Origin: Ectopseudomonas composti
GTDB lineage: Bacteria; Pseudomonadota; Gammaproteobacteria; Pseudomonadales; Pseudomonadaceae
Assembly: GCF_900115475.1 (NCBI RefSeq)
Contig: NZ_FOWP01000020.1
Coordinates: forward strand, 1-64,000
Length of the DNA: 64,000 nucleotides
Direction: 5' to 3'
Shown here piece after piece: positions 7,947-16,227 of the stretch. Each line of letters opens with the position of its first letter. The stretch's first letter is position 1. Under the pieces are notes generated by a model. It was not told where the DNA came from, made no database searches, and worked only from the letters and a program-made list of their open reading frames with translations. The position numbers and the translations under genes were made by a program.

Positions 7947-8771
7947 ATGGACGATTCATTCGAGCTGAACAAGGCCAACTGGAACGAACGCGCCGCCCTG
8001 CATGCGGCCTCACCCGACTATCAGGTGCGGCAGTTCATCGAGTCCGCCGAACACCTGTCCGACGTGGTGCGCTTCGATCTGCCTCGCCTCGGTGATATCA
8101 GAGGGCTGGACGCGCTGCATCTGCAATGCCATATCGGCACCGACACCCTGTCGCTGGCCCGCCTGGGCGCGCGACTCACCGGCCTGGACTTCTCCTGCGC
8201 CTCGCTGGAGCAGGCGCGCCGCCTGGCTGCGGCCTGCCAGCAGCGCATCCAGTTCGTCGAAGCCTCGGTCTACGATGCGGCACAGGCGCTCGGCGAGCAG
8301 CGCTACGACCTGGTCTACACGAGCATCGGCGCCCTCAACTGGCTGCCGCGCATCGATGACTGGGCACGCAATGTCGCGGCATTGCTCAAGCCTGGTGGGC
8401 GGCTCTTTTTGCGCGAGGCACATCCCGTTCTGCTGAGCCTGGACGAATCCTGCGAGGATGAATTGCGCATCGCTCATTCGTACTTCGAAAACCGCGAGCC
8501 GCTGGTCTGGGACGATGAGCAGACCTACGTGCAAACCGAGGCGACGCTCACCGCTAGCGTTACCCACGAATGGAATCACGGCCTGGGTGAGATCATCTCG
8601 GCCTTGCTGCGTCACGGCATGACGCTCACCGCGCTGCAAGAGCACGACTGCCTGCCCTGGGAAGCCCTGCCTGGACAGATGCAGTTGGGAACAGACGGCG
8701 AATGGCGCCTGTTTACACGGCCCGAGCGCCTACCGCTGAGCTACACGCTGCAGGCCGTGAAGAATCGCTGA
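7947..8771 (+). CDS. Class I SAM-dependent methyltransferase
   Basis: This 274-residue Rossmann-fold methyltransferase has motif I LHLQCHIGTDTLSLA (about 61-75), an acidic post-I ligand in GLDFS and motif IV LVYTSIGALNWL, followed by LLKPGGRLFLREAHP. The closest type is the Pseudomonas cytosolic small-molecule methyltransferases with the N-terminal NKANWNERAALH signature. It lies 61 bases after the deacetylase gene on the same strand, preceded by TTTAAGGAAG as a ribosome site. Substrate unknown. Confidence 0.88.
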   Translation: MDDSFELNKANWNERAALHAASPDYQVRQFIESAEHLSDVVRFDLPRLGDIRGLDALHLQCHIGTDTLSLARLGARLTGLDFSCASLEQARRLAAACQQRIQFVEASVYDAAQALGEQRYDLVYTSIGALNWLPRIDDWARNVAALLKPGGRLFLREAHPVLLSLDESCEDELRIAHSYFENREPLVWDDEQTYVQTEATLTASVTHEWNHGLGEIISALLRHGMTLTALQEHDCLPWEALPGQMQLGTDGEWRLFTRPERLPLSYTLQAVKNR

Positions 8772-8786
8772 CGAACCGAGCCCTGC

Positions 8787-9920
8787 TCAGCCGGCCAGCA
8801 CCTTGTCCAAGGCCTGCTCCAGGGTTGCCACGGTACGCTCGATGTTGCCCAGCTTGTCCAGCCCGAACAGGCCGAGGCGGAAGGTCTGGAAGTCCGCCGG
8901 TTCGTCGCATTGCAGCGGCACGCCGGCGGCGATTTGCAAGCCGATGGCGGCGAACTTGGCGCCGGTCTTGATTTGCCCATCGTCGGTGTAGCAGACCACC
9001 ACACCCGGCGCTTCGAAGCCCTTGGCCGCGACGCTCTTGAAACCGCGCGCCGCCAGCAGTGCGCGTACCCGGTCGCCGAGTTCCTGTTGTTGCTCACGCA
9101 CGCGATCAAAACCGAGAGCCTTGGCCTCCAGCATGGCATCGCGAAAGCGCGCCAGGGCGTCGCTGGGCATGGTGGCGTGGTAGGCGTGGCCGCCCTGCTC
9201 GTAGGCCTGCATGATCTGCAGCCACTTCTTCAGGTCGCAGGCGAAGCTGCTGCTCTGGGTCGCTTCGACGCGCGCCTGGGCCGCTTCGCTCAGCATCACC
9301 AGGGCGCAGCACGGCGAGGCGCTCCAGCCCTTCTGCGGCGCGCTGATCAGCACGTCGATGCCACAGGCCTGCATATCCACCCAGAGGGTGCCGGAGGCGA
9401 TGCAATCAAGCACGAACAGGCCACCGACCGCATGCACCGCGTCGCTCACCGCGCGCAGGTAGTCATCCGGCAAGATCATCCCCGAGGAGGTTTCCACGTG
9501 CGGGGCGAACACCACCTGCGGCTTCTGCTCAGCGATGGTGGCCAGCACTTCGTCCAGCGGCGCCGGGGCGAAGGCAGCCTGCGGGCCTTCGGCCACCGGG
9601 CGCGCCTTGAGTACCAAGGCCTCGGCAGGAATCCGGCCCATCTCGAAAATCTGCGTCCAGCGGTAGCTGAACCAACCGTTGCGGATCACCAGGCACTTCT
9701 GGTCGGTCGCCAGTTGCCGTGCCACGGCCTCCATACCATAGGTGCCGCTACCCGGCACTACCGCCACGGCATGGGCGTTGTAGACCTGCTTGAGGGTGGC
9801 GGAGATATCGCGCATCACGCCCTGGAACGACTGCGACATGTGGTTCAGCGAGCGGTCAGTATAGACCACCGAATATTCGATCAGGCCATCGGGATCGATG
9901 TCGGGGCAGATATGGGACAT
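8787..9920 (-). CDS. Class V aminotransferase (alanine-glyoxylate / serine-pyruvate type)
   Basis: This 377-residue PLP enzyme has a substrate-side glycine segment VVPGSGTYGMEA (about 54-65), the Asp of LDCIASGTLWVD (Asp172) and the Schiff-base Lys197 in SAPQKGWSA. Family members move the amino group of alanine, serine or aminoethylphosphonate to glyoxylate or pyruvate. ATG 9920 (MSHICPDIDPDG) is preferred over in-frame upstream starts, which would add a non-conserved tail. It converges on the methyltransferase with a 15-base gap and is divergent from the flavoprotein gene. Confidence 0.87.
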   Translation of the reverse strand: MSHICPDIDPDGLIEYSVVYTDRSLNHMSQSFQGVMRDISATLKQVYNAHAVAVVPGSGTYGMEAVARQLATDQKCLVIRNGWFSYRWTQIFEMGRIPAEALVLKARPVAEGPQAAFAPAPLDEVLATIAEQKPQVVFAPHVETSSGMILPDDYLRAVSDAVHAVGGLFVLDCIASGTLWVDMQACGIDVLISAPQKGWSASPCCALVMLSEAAQARVEATQSSSFACDLKKWLQIMQAYEQGGHAYHATMPSDALARFRDAMLEAKALGFDRVREQQQELGDRVRALLAARGFKSVAAKGFEAPGVVVCYTDDGQIKTGAKFAAIGLQIAAGVPLQCDEPADFQTFRLGLFGLDKLGNIERTVATLEQALDKVLAG

Positions 9921-10033
9921 GACGGGCTCCAGCCAAAAAGGTTCGAGCAGAACCTGCCCTAACCCCGGGCAAATGACAAGGCCAGGGAGCACTCGGGTAG
10001 AATGCGCAGCCTTCTCTAAACAACCCTGCCGCC

Positions 10034-11266
10034 ATGACCATAGCCAGCCAGCCCACCGCTCATCACGTCGCCATCATCGGCGGCGGCCCTGCCGGGTTGA
10101 TGGCGGCCGAAGTGCTGGCGCAAGGCGGTGTGTGCGTAGAGCTGTTCGATGGCATGCCTTCGGTAGGGCGCAAGTTCCTCCTGGCCGGTGTTGGCGGTAT
10201 GAACATCACCCATTCCGAGCCCAAGGACGCGTTTATCGGCCGTTACGGCGAGCGCCAGGGCGAAGTCGCGGCGCTGCTGCGCGAGTTCGATGCAGGCGCC
10301 CTGCGCGCCTGGATCCACGGCCTGGGCATCGACACCTTCGTCGGCACTTCCGGCCGTGTATTCCCCAGCGACATGAAGGCCGCGCCGCTGCTGCGCGCCT
10401 GGCTGCGCCGGCTGCGCGAACTGGGCGTAGTGATCCACACACGCAGCCGCTGGCTGGGCTGGAATGCGGATGGCAGCCTGCGTATCGCTGGCCCGGAAGG
10501 CGAACGTGCACTCGCCGCCGATGCCTGCCTGCTGGCACTGGGTGGCGGCAGTTGGGCGAGGTTGGGTTCCGACGGCGCCTGGGTGCCTCTGCTGCAGGCG
10601 CGCGGCATCGAAGTGACAACACTGAAGCCGAGCAACTGCGGTTTCGAGGTCGCCGGCTGGAGCGATCACCTCAAGGAAAAGTTCGCTGGCGCGCCACTGA
10701 AGAACGTCGCCCTGAGCCTGCCTGGCCAACCCGCCCGCATCGGCGAATTCGTACTGACTGCGGGCGGTATCGAAGGCAGCCTGGTGTATGCCTTTTCCGC
10801 CGACATCCGCCGCGCCATCGAGGCCGACGGCAAAGCCGTGATCAGCCTCGACCTGTTGCCGCAAATGCCGCTGGCCAAGCTGCAGCAGGCGCTGGCCAAG
10901 CCACGCGGCAAGCATTCGATGGCCAAGCACCTGCACCGCCAGGCCGGGCTGGACGGAGTGAAGGCCGCCCTGCTGCGCGAACTGGCACCGCCTGAGGCCT
11001 TTATCGAACCGACCGCACTGGCGCCCTGGATCAAGGCGCTGCCAATTACCCTGCTGCGTACCCGGCCGCTGGACGAGGCGATCAGCAGTGCTGGCGGCGT
11101 GCCCTTCGATGCACTGGATGACGGCTTGATGCTCAAGGCACTGCCCGGCGTGTTCTGCGCAGGAGAAATGCTCGATTGGGAAGCGCCCACCGGCGGCTAC
11201 CTGCTCACCGCCTGCTTCGCCAGCGGACGAATGGCGGCACAGGGAGTACTGAACTGGCTGCGGTAG
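10034..11266 (+). CDS. NAD(P)/FAD-dependent oxidoreductase, HI0933/YhiN-like flavoprotein
   Basis: This 410-residue protein has an N-terminal FAD Rossmann motif IIGGGPAGLMAA (about 14-25) and the family signature GRKFLLAGVGGMNITHSEP. A second signature, LTAGGIEGSLVY, and a C-terminal GEMLDWEAPTGGYLLTACFASG FAD-closing segment are also present. This matches the TIGR03862-type branch of the HI0933 family, which is widespread but has no settled function. The start is 42 bases past the aminotransferase's upstream edge. Confidence 0.88.
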   Translation: MTIASQPTAHHVAIIGGGPAGLMAAEVLAQGGVCVELFDGMPSVGRKFLLAGVGGMNITHSEPKDAFIGRYGERQGEVAALLREFDAGALRAWIHGLGIDTFVGTSGRVFPSDMKAAPLLRAWLRRLRELGVVIHTRSRWLGWNADGSLRIAGPEGERALAADACLLALGGGSWARLGSDGAWVPLLQARGIEVTTLKPSNCGFEVAGWSDHLKEKFAGAPLKNVALSLPGQPARIGEFVLTAGGIEGSLVYAFSADIRRAIEADGKAVISLDLLPQMPLAKLQQALAKPRGKHSMAKHLHRQAGLDGVKAALLRELAPPEAFIEPTALAPWIKALPITLLRTRPLDEAISSAGGVPFDALDDGLMLKALPGVFCAGEMLDWEAPTGGYLLTACFASGRMAAQGVLNWLR

Positions 11267-11290
11267 CGATCTACACAAAGAGGGCTCTTC

Positions 11291-11370
11291 GGTAGGGTGC
11301 GCCGTGCGCACCGAAACCGCAGGCAGCACCGGATAACGTGGCGAAGCTGGTGCGCGCAGCGCACCCTACG
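11291..11370. repeat. REP-like inverted repeat, GTAGGGTGCGC family
   Basis: The arm GGTAGGGTGCGCCGTGCGCA (11291-11310) faces its imperfect inverse at 11349-11370. Each arm is itself a small hairpin. Further copies lie at 28216-28273 (pair) and 58782-58800 (single arm). The rest of the gap 11267-11455 shows no gene. Confidence 0.7.
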
Positions 11371-11455
11371 CCTGAAAAACCTGAAACCGCTGTGACGCCG
11401 CTTTGCATGCAGCTATGCTCACTCTCAGCGCTCCCCACACAGGTAACCTCTCGCC

Positions 11456-12457
11456 GTGATCCCTCTGCTGGTCTGCGACGACTCCAATATGGCGCGCAAG
11501 CAACTGATCCGCGCCCTGCCGGCTGAGTGGCCGGTTTCCCTCAGTCAGGCCACCAATGGCGAGGAAGCGCTGACAGCGATCCGCCAGGGCCTCGGCCAGG
11601 TCATGCTGCTCGACCTGACCATGCCGGTGCTCGATGGCTACCAGACCCTGGCCGCCTTGCGCGCCGAAGGGCTCAGCAGCCAGGTCATCGTGGTGTCCGG
11701 CGACGTGCAGGAAGAAGCCGTGCGCCGTGTGCGTGAACTCGGCGCGCTGGCATTCATCAAGAAACCTGCCGACCCCGAGATTCTGCGCCAGACCCTGATA
11801 GAACTGGGCCTGTTCAACCCACAGGGCACACCAGCAGCGCAGGCCCAGGCGGCGGCATTGTCGGACCTGAAAGTCAGTTTCCGCGATGCCCTGCGCGAAG
11901 TGAGCAACGTCGCCATGGGCCGCGCCGCTGCGCTGCTGGCCAAGGTGCTGGGTGTGTTCGTACAGCTACCAGTGCCGCAGGTGAACATCTTCGAGGTCAG
12001 CGAACTGCACATGACCCTGCTCGATGCCCAACGCGGCGAGCGCTTCAGTGCCATCTGCCAAGGCTTCATTGGCGAGGCCATCGCTGGCGAGGCCCTGCTG
12101 CTGTTCCATGACTCGGAAGTGGATGACATGGCGCGCCTGCTCGGCTGGCAGCCCAAGAACGAAGCGGAAAACTCGGAGATGCTACTGGACCTGGCCAGTA
12201 TCCTCATCGGCGCGTGCCTGGCCGGCGTCGCCGAGCAACTCGACCTGCGCTTCTCCCAGGGCCACCCGCAGTTGCTCGGTCAGCATGCCAGCCTCGATCA
12301 GCTCATCCAGATCAACCGTCAGCGCTGGCGCAAGACCCTGGCCGTGGAGATCAGCTACAGCCTAGAAGGCCACGCCATCCATTTCGACCTGCTGCTGTTG
12401 TTCACCGAAGACTCGATCAAGCGCCTGACCGCCAAGATCGGCTACCTGATGGAGTAA
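11456..12457 (+). CDS. Response regulator: REC domain fused to a CheC-like phosphatase domain
   Basis: This 333-residue protein begins with a receiver domain: acidic pair Asp8/Asp9, phospho-acceptor Asp53 in LLDLTMP, Ser81 and Lys102-103 in FIKKPAD. Residues about 130-333 are CheC/CheX-like. The first CheC phosphatase motif DALREVSN is intact (D-x3-E-x2-N). The second, EMLLDLAS, has Asp and Ser where Glu and Asn are expected. It starts with GTG at 11456, and a PAS protein follows 4 bases after the stop, so the two probably act in one signalling unit. No chemotaxis genes are nearby. Confidence 0.85.
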   Translation: MIPLLVCDDSNMARKQLIRALPAEWPVSLSQATNGEEALTAIRQGLGQVMLLDLTMPVLDGYQTLAALRAEGLSSQVIVVSGDVQEEAVRRVRELGALAFIKKPADPEILRQTLIELGLFNPQGTPAAQAQAAALSDLKVSFRDALREVSNVAMGRAAALLAKVLGVFVQLPVPQVNIFEVSELHMTLLDAQRGERFSAICQGFIGEAIAGEALLLFHDSEVDDMARLLGWQPKNEAENSEMLLDLASILIGACLAGVAEQLDLRFSQGHPQLLGQHASLDQLIQINRQRWRKTLAVEISYSLEGHAIHFDLLLLFTEDSIKRLTAKIGYLME

Positions 12458-12461
12458 GACG

Positions 12462-12893
12462 ATGCCCGCGCAGATCGATATCAAGGAAGTCCACTGGCTG
12501 CTCGACATCGTGCAATGCATCGATGTCGGCGTGGTGGTGCTCGACCGCCAGTACCGCGTCGAGGTATGGAACGCCTTCATGGAGAACCACTCCGGGCTGG
12601 GCCCGGATCAGGTACAGGGCCGCTCGCTGTTCGAGCTGTTCCCCGACATCGACCGCCCCTGGCTGGAGCGCAAGGTGGAGAGCGTGGTGCAACTCGGCAC
12701 TCGCGCTTTCAGCCTGTGGCAGCAGCGCCCCTATATGATGCGTTTCAAGAGTTACCAACCGATCACCGGCCAGGCCGACTTCATGTACCAGAACGTCACC
12801 CTGCTGCCACTGGCCGGCCAGCCGGTGGAGCATGTATGCCTGGTGATCTACGACATGACGGCCGCCGCAGTGGCCGCGCCAACGACTCAATGA
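12462..12893 (+). CDS. Small PAS-domain sensor protein
   Basis: This 143-residue protein is almost entirely one PAS domain. It has the typical opening LLDIVQCIDVGVVVLDRQYR and VEVWNAFMENHSGL, then GRSLFELFP, and ends in a beta-strand VEHVCLVIYDMT. There is no kinase, cyclase or membrane segment, so it must act through a partner. The TAAGACGATG junction puts it 4 bases behind the REC-CheC regulator, the obvious candidate partner. The ligand, if any, is unknown. Confidence 0.82.
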   Translation: MPAQIDIKEVHWLLDIVQCIDVGVVVLDRQYRVEVWNAFMENHSGLGPDQVQGRSLFELFPDIDRPWLERKVESVVQLGTRAFSLWQQRPYMMRFKSYQPITGQADFMYQNVTLLPLAGQPVEHVCLVIYDMTAAAVAAPTTQ

Positions 12894-12900
12894 TGACGCC

Positions 12901-12958
12901 GTAGCCCGGATGCAATCCGGGGCCTGTAGTCGATGCGCGCGGATTGCATCCGGGCTAC
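12901..12958. repeat. REP-like inverted repeat, GTAGCCCGGATGCAATCCGG family
   Basis: The arm at 12901-12919 (GTAGCCCGGATGCAATCCG) pairs perfectly with 12940-12958. Related copies lie at 53084-53142, 56990-57010 and 58721-58780. This one ends 24 bases before the next start codon. Confidence 0.8.
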
Positions 12959-12982
12959 GGCTCTGACGAAAAAGGGATTTAC

Positions 12983-13345
12983 ATGCTGCGTAGCGTTGAA
13001 CTGAAAACCTTCGTCCCGGCACGGGACTTCGCCCTGAGCAAGGACTTCTACCAGGCGATGGGCTTCAAGCGTGGCTGGGGCGACGACCAACTGACCTACT
13101 TCAGCCACGGCGAACACTGCGCCTTCCTGCTGCAGAACTTCTACGTGAAGGAACAGGCAGAGAATTTCGTCATGCACCTGCTGGTGGAGGAAGTCGATAC
13201 CTGGTGGCAGCAGATTCAGGCGGCAAGCCTGGAAGAGCGTTTCGGCACGCGGCTGATACCACCGCAAGACCAGCCCTGGGGTATCCGCGAGTTCATCGTG
13301 TTCGACCCTAGCGGCGTGCTGTGGCGCATCGGCCAGAACATCTGA
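12983..13345 (+). CDS. VOC-family (glyoxalase/bleomycin-resistance-like) protein
   Basis: This 120-residue single-module VOC protein opens MLRSVELKTFVPARDFALSKDFYQ, with the paired beta-alpha-beta-beta-beta layout and a C-terminal FIVFDPSGVLWRIGQN strand carrying the usual DPxG. The start at 12983 follows AAAAAGGGATTTAC. An in-frame upstream ATG at 12944 lies inside the repeat and is rejected. VOC proteins act as metal-dependent isomerases, dioxygenases or drug-binding proteins; nothing here separates these. Confidence 0.82.
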   Translation: MLRSVELKTFVPARDFALSKDFYQAMGFKRGWGDDQLTYFSHGEHCAFLLQNFYVKEQAENFVMHLLVEEVDTWWQQIQAASLEERFGTRLIPPQDQPWGIREFIVFDPSGVLWRIGQNI

Positions 13346-13353
13346 GCATCATT

Positions 13354-13480
13354 GGCGGACAAGCTTCGCGTTGTCCGCCCTACGGCCGCTGTGGTAGCGG
13401 TACAGGCGAACAGCTGATCTCTGGCGGGGTTCCCCCGCCCTACAGCCGGAATCACCGTAGGGCGGGTGCAACCCGCCAAC
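13354..13480. repeat. Two small inverted repeats between a VOC gene and rhlE
   Basis: A 9-bp stem GGCGGACAA/TTGTCCGCC (13354-13362 with 13371-13379) is followed by a REP-like pair with arms at 13422-13443 and 13457-13480 (GGCGGG...CCCGCC...CTAC type). They lie between convergent genes and could act as bidirectional transcription stops, though no T tract follows. Confidence 0.6.
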
Positions 13481-13498
13481 TGAGAACTGTGTCTACTG

Positions 13499-14842
13499 CT
13501 ACTTCTTGCCACCCTTGGGCTTGCTGCCGAAGCTCGGCACCTTGCGCACTGCCTTGGCCTTGGGCTTGGCGTCCTCTTCCTCGAACCAGCGGCCGAGGTG
13601 GATGTTGCCCTTGCCGGCCGGTTTGGCGGCGCCGGGGATCAGCTTCTGCTTGGGCTTCTTCGGTTTCTTCAGCACCTGGCCGCCGACCGCCGTCTGCGGT
13701 ACGCGGTGATCGGGGATGAAGTCCGGCTCATCGACACGCTTGAGCAGTTGCTGGGTCAGATTCTCGATAGCCGCCAGTTGATCCACCTCGTCGGCGCAGA
13801 CCAGGGAGATCGCCTCCCCTGTGCTGCCAGCGCGGCCGGTGCGGCCGATACGGTGCACATAGTCCTCGGCATTGATCGGCAGATCGAGGTTGACCACCAA
13901 CGGCAGGTCGTCGATATCCAGGCCGCGCGCGGCCACGTCGGTGGCCACCAGAATCTGCACCTCGCCAGCCTTGAAGCGCTCCAGCGCACGCAGGCGGCTC
14001 GGCTGTGGCTTGTCGCCGTGGATCGAATCGGCGGATACGCCCATCGCCAGCAGCTCCTGTTCGAGCTGATCGACGCCCTTGCGGGTCTTGGCGAACACCA
14101 GCACCTGGCCCCAGCGTTGTTCCTGCAGCAGGTGCAGGAACAGCTCGCTCTTGCGCTTCTTGTCCACCGGGATCAGCCACTGCTTGACGCTCTTGGCCGC
14201 CGCGTTACGCGGGCTGACTTCCACCGATAGCGGGTCGCGCAGCAGCTCACCGGCCATTTGCCGGATGACATCGGAGAAGGTGGCGGAGAACAGCAGGGTC
14301 TGGCGCTTTTTCGGCAGCGCGCTGAACAGCTCGTCCAACTCGCGGGCGAAACCCAGGTCGAGCATGCGGTCGGCTTCATCCAGCACCAGGGTCTGCAGTT
14401 GGGTGAACTTCACCGCGTTCTGCCGATACAGGTCGAGCAGTCGCCCCGGCGTGGCCACCAGCACATCGACGCCCTTGCGCAGCTTCATCATCTGCGGGTT
14501 GATGCTGACCCCGCCGTACACCGCATAGCTGCTCAGCGGCAGGTGCTGGCCATAGCTCAGAAAGCTTTGCAGCACCTGCTCGGCCAGCTCGCGGGTCGGC
14601 GTCAGCACCAGTGCACGCACGTTGTTGCTGGCGACCTGCGGGCCTTCCAGAGTCAGACGCTGCAACACTGGCAAGGCGAAACCGGCGGTCTTGCCGGTAC
14701 CGGTCTGCGCGGCAGCCATCAGGTCGCGGCCTTTGAGCACAGCAGGAATGGCCTGGCTCTGCACCGGGGTCGGGGTCTGATAGTCGAGGTCAGCGAGGGT
14801 GCGCAGCAGCGGCTCGATCAAACCGAGGGAGGCGAAGGTCAT
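13499..14842 (-). CDS. rhlE: DEAD-box ATP-dependent RNA helicase, RhlE type
   Basis: This 447-residue helicase has all core motifs: Q motif TPTPVQSQAIP, Walker A AAQTGTGKT, PTRELAEQV, DEAD (LVLDEADRMLDLGF), SAT, VATDVAARGLDI and HRIGRTGRAG. The C-terminal tail (about 385-447) is rich in Lys and Pro (KKPKKPKQK, GSKPKGGKK), an RNA-binding tail typical of RhlE proteins. It remodels RNA in ribosome assembly and decay. Pseudomonads carry several RhlE paralogues, so which one this is cannot be settled here. Confidence 0.87.
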   Translation of the reverse strand: MTFASLGLIEPLLRTLADLDYQTPTPVQSQAIPAVLKGRDLMAAAQTGTGKTAGFALPVLQRLTLEGPQVASNNVRALVLTPTRELAEQVLQSFLSYGQHLPLSSYAVYGGVSINPQMMKLRKGVDVLVATPGRLLDLYRQNAVKFTQLQTLVLDEADRMLDLGFARELDELFSALPKKRQTLLFSATFSDVIRQMAGELLRDPLSVEVSPRNAAAKSVKQWLIPVDKKRKSELFLHLLQEQRWGQVLVFAKTRKGVDQLEQELLAMGVSADSIHGDKPQPSRLRALERFKAGEVQILVATDVAARGLDIDDLPLVVNLDLPINAEDYVHRIGRTGRAGSTGEAISLVCADEVDQLAAIENLTQQLLKRVDEPDFIPDHRVPQTAVGGQVLKKPKKPKQKLIPGAAKPAGKGNIHLGRWFEEEDAKPKAKAVRKVPSFGSKPKGGKK

Positions 14843-14897
14843 GGGGTAACCGAATCGGAAAGGAAACAGACGCGCAGTTTACCTGTTCCACCACCCC

Positions 14898-15010
14898 ATA
14901 GGAGCGGCTGGGCGGCACTCCGTTTCAGCCGCGAAACTCTGAAGGCAAACCACCAAACCGTAGGAGCGGCTTTAGCCGCGATAAAAGCTCGCGGCTAAAG
15001 CCGCTCCTAC
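14898..15010. repeat. REP-like inverted repeat, TAGGAGCGGCTTTAGCCGCG family
   Basis: Perfect 21-base arms lie at 14960-14980 and 14990-15010. A diverged copy beginning TAGGAGCGGCTG lies at 14899-14935. The element fills the 183-base gap between the rhlE start and the end of the exonuclease gene. Confidence 0.8.
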
Positions 15011-15025
15011 AGGTTCGAGGCAAAC

Positions 15026-15628
15026 TCAGCTGGCAGCGGCCAGTAGCGCCCGCACCTTGGCAGCGGAGAGGTTCTGCAATTGGCAGAGAAAGGCATGATC
15101 GGCCTGATGCCGGCCATGACGCTCACGCAGTAGGCCGAACAGGTGCAACGTCAGATTCGCTGCCATCTCGGCGTCGGCCAGGGCGCGGTGAGCGCGACCG
15201 GTATCCGGCAGGCCGGCCCAGGCGTTGAGGTTGCCCAGCTTGTGACTGGGCGCCTCGGGCAACAAGCGGCGCGACAGCAGCAGCGAGCAGGCGAAGGGCT
15301 GCGCGCGACGACGACGCACGCGCGCCAGTTCGGCATCCCAGAACTTCTGGTCGAAGGAGGCGTTGTGCGCCAGCAGTGGCCGCTCACCGATGAAGTCGGC
15401 CACCTCATTCATCACCTGATCCGACGGCGGCGCCTTGCGCAGCATGGCGTTGCTGATGCCAGTGAGTTGCTCGATGAACGGCGGCACCCAGGCGCCGCTG
15501 TTCATCAGGCTCTGGTAGCGGTCGACGATGCGCCCATCTTCGATGATCGCCACGCCGATCTCGGTGGCGCGCGCCTGGCTCGGTGAAACGCCGGTGGTTT
15601 CGAAGTCGATGACGGCAATGGATTCCAC
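15026..15628 (-). CDS. DEDDh 3'-5' exonuclease (DnaQ/exonuclease family)
   Basis: This 200-residue exonuclease has Exo I VIDFETTG (Asp8, Glu10), Exo II LLAHNASFDQKFW and Exo III GRAHRALADAEM (His and Asp), so it is a DEDDh nuclease like the DNA polymerase III epsilon subunit but free-standing. The start is taken as GTG 15628. A TGAGG ribosome site lies 7 bases upstream, the protein then begins at the conserved VIDFETTG, and it clears the NYN gene by 16 bases. An ATG start at 15670 would overlap that gene. It may act in DNA repair or RNA trimming. Confidence 0.87.
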   Translation of the reverse strand: MESIAVIDFETTGVSPSQARATEIGVAIIEDGRIVDRYQSLMNSGAWVPPFIEQLTGISNAMLRKAPPSDQVMNEVADFIGERPLLAHNASFDQKFWDAELARVRRRRAQPFACSLLLSRRLLPEAPSHKLGNLNAWAGLPDTGRAHRALADAEMAANLTLHLFGLLRERHGRHQADHAFLCQLQNLSAAKVRALLAAAS

Positions 15629-15644
15629 GTAAAACCTCAGAACT

Positions 15645-16124
15645 TCAGTGATTGCGCAGCAACAGTTCACCCTCGATGGGCACGTACAAACTGGCGGCGC
15701 GAATCAGCGACTGCGCCGTCAGCCCCGGCGCGCCATAGGCAATGGCCTCGACGCCACGGCTGCGCACACGCTCGAGCAGCAAGTCGAAATCGCCATCGCC
15801 AGAGGCCAGAACGATTTCGTCGACGCGCTCGACGGCATCGAGCACGTCGATGGTGATGCCGACGTCCCAGTCGCCCTTGGCCGAGCCGTCGGCACGCTGG
15901 ATATAAGGCTTGAGCTTCACGGTGAAGCCCAGCTTGCGCAGGATCTGCTGGAACTGCTGCTGCTTGGCGTCACCACGGTCGATGGCGTAGGCGTACGCTT
16001 CAACGATCACACCACGGCGACTGACCTCGGCCCACAGCACGCTGTAGTCGAAGTGGCAGCCATAGACCTGGCGCACCGTGTAATAGAGGTTCTGCACATC
16101 GGCGAATACGGCGATCTTCTTCAC
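15645..16124 (-). CDS. NYN-domain (LabA/DUF88-type) PIN-like nuclease
   Basis: This 159-residue protein is a stand-alone NYN domain: VFADVQNLYY at the N-terminus, GDWDVGITIDVLD in the middle and LASGDGDFDLLLERVRSRG. Together these give the four acidic residues of the metal site in PIN-like RNases. GTG 16124 is chosen as start because GAGGA lies about 6 bases upstream and the protein then opens with KKIAVFAD; upstream extension is arginine-rich and unlike the family. It is directly upstream of the DEDDh exonuclease, so the two nucleases probably share a transcript. Confidence 0.85.
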   Translation of the reverse strand: MKKIAVFADVQNLYYTVRQVYGCHFDYSVLWAEVSRRGVIVEAYAYAIDRGDAKQQQFQQILRKLGFTVKLKPYIQRADGSAKGDWDVGITIDVLDAVERVDEIVLASGDGDFDLLLERVRSRGVEAIAYGAPGLTAQSLIRAASLYVPIEGELLLRNH

Positions 16125-16227
16125 CGGGAGTCCTCGGGAGCGACGAAGGCGCCAGTATGCCAGAGCTGGGCATCCAGATGCGGCCAGGGGCTGGTCCGGG
16201 CGTAACGCAGCCCCTATCCTTGCTGCC

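Noticed and set aside
12901..15010. Possible CRISPR-like repeats
   Set aside because: The repeats are inverted pairs of different families with no regular spacers and no cas genes in the window.
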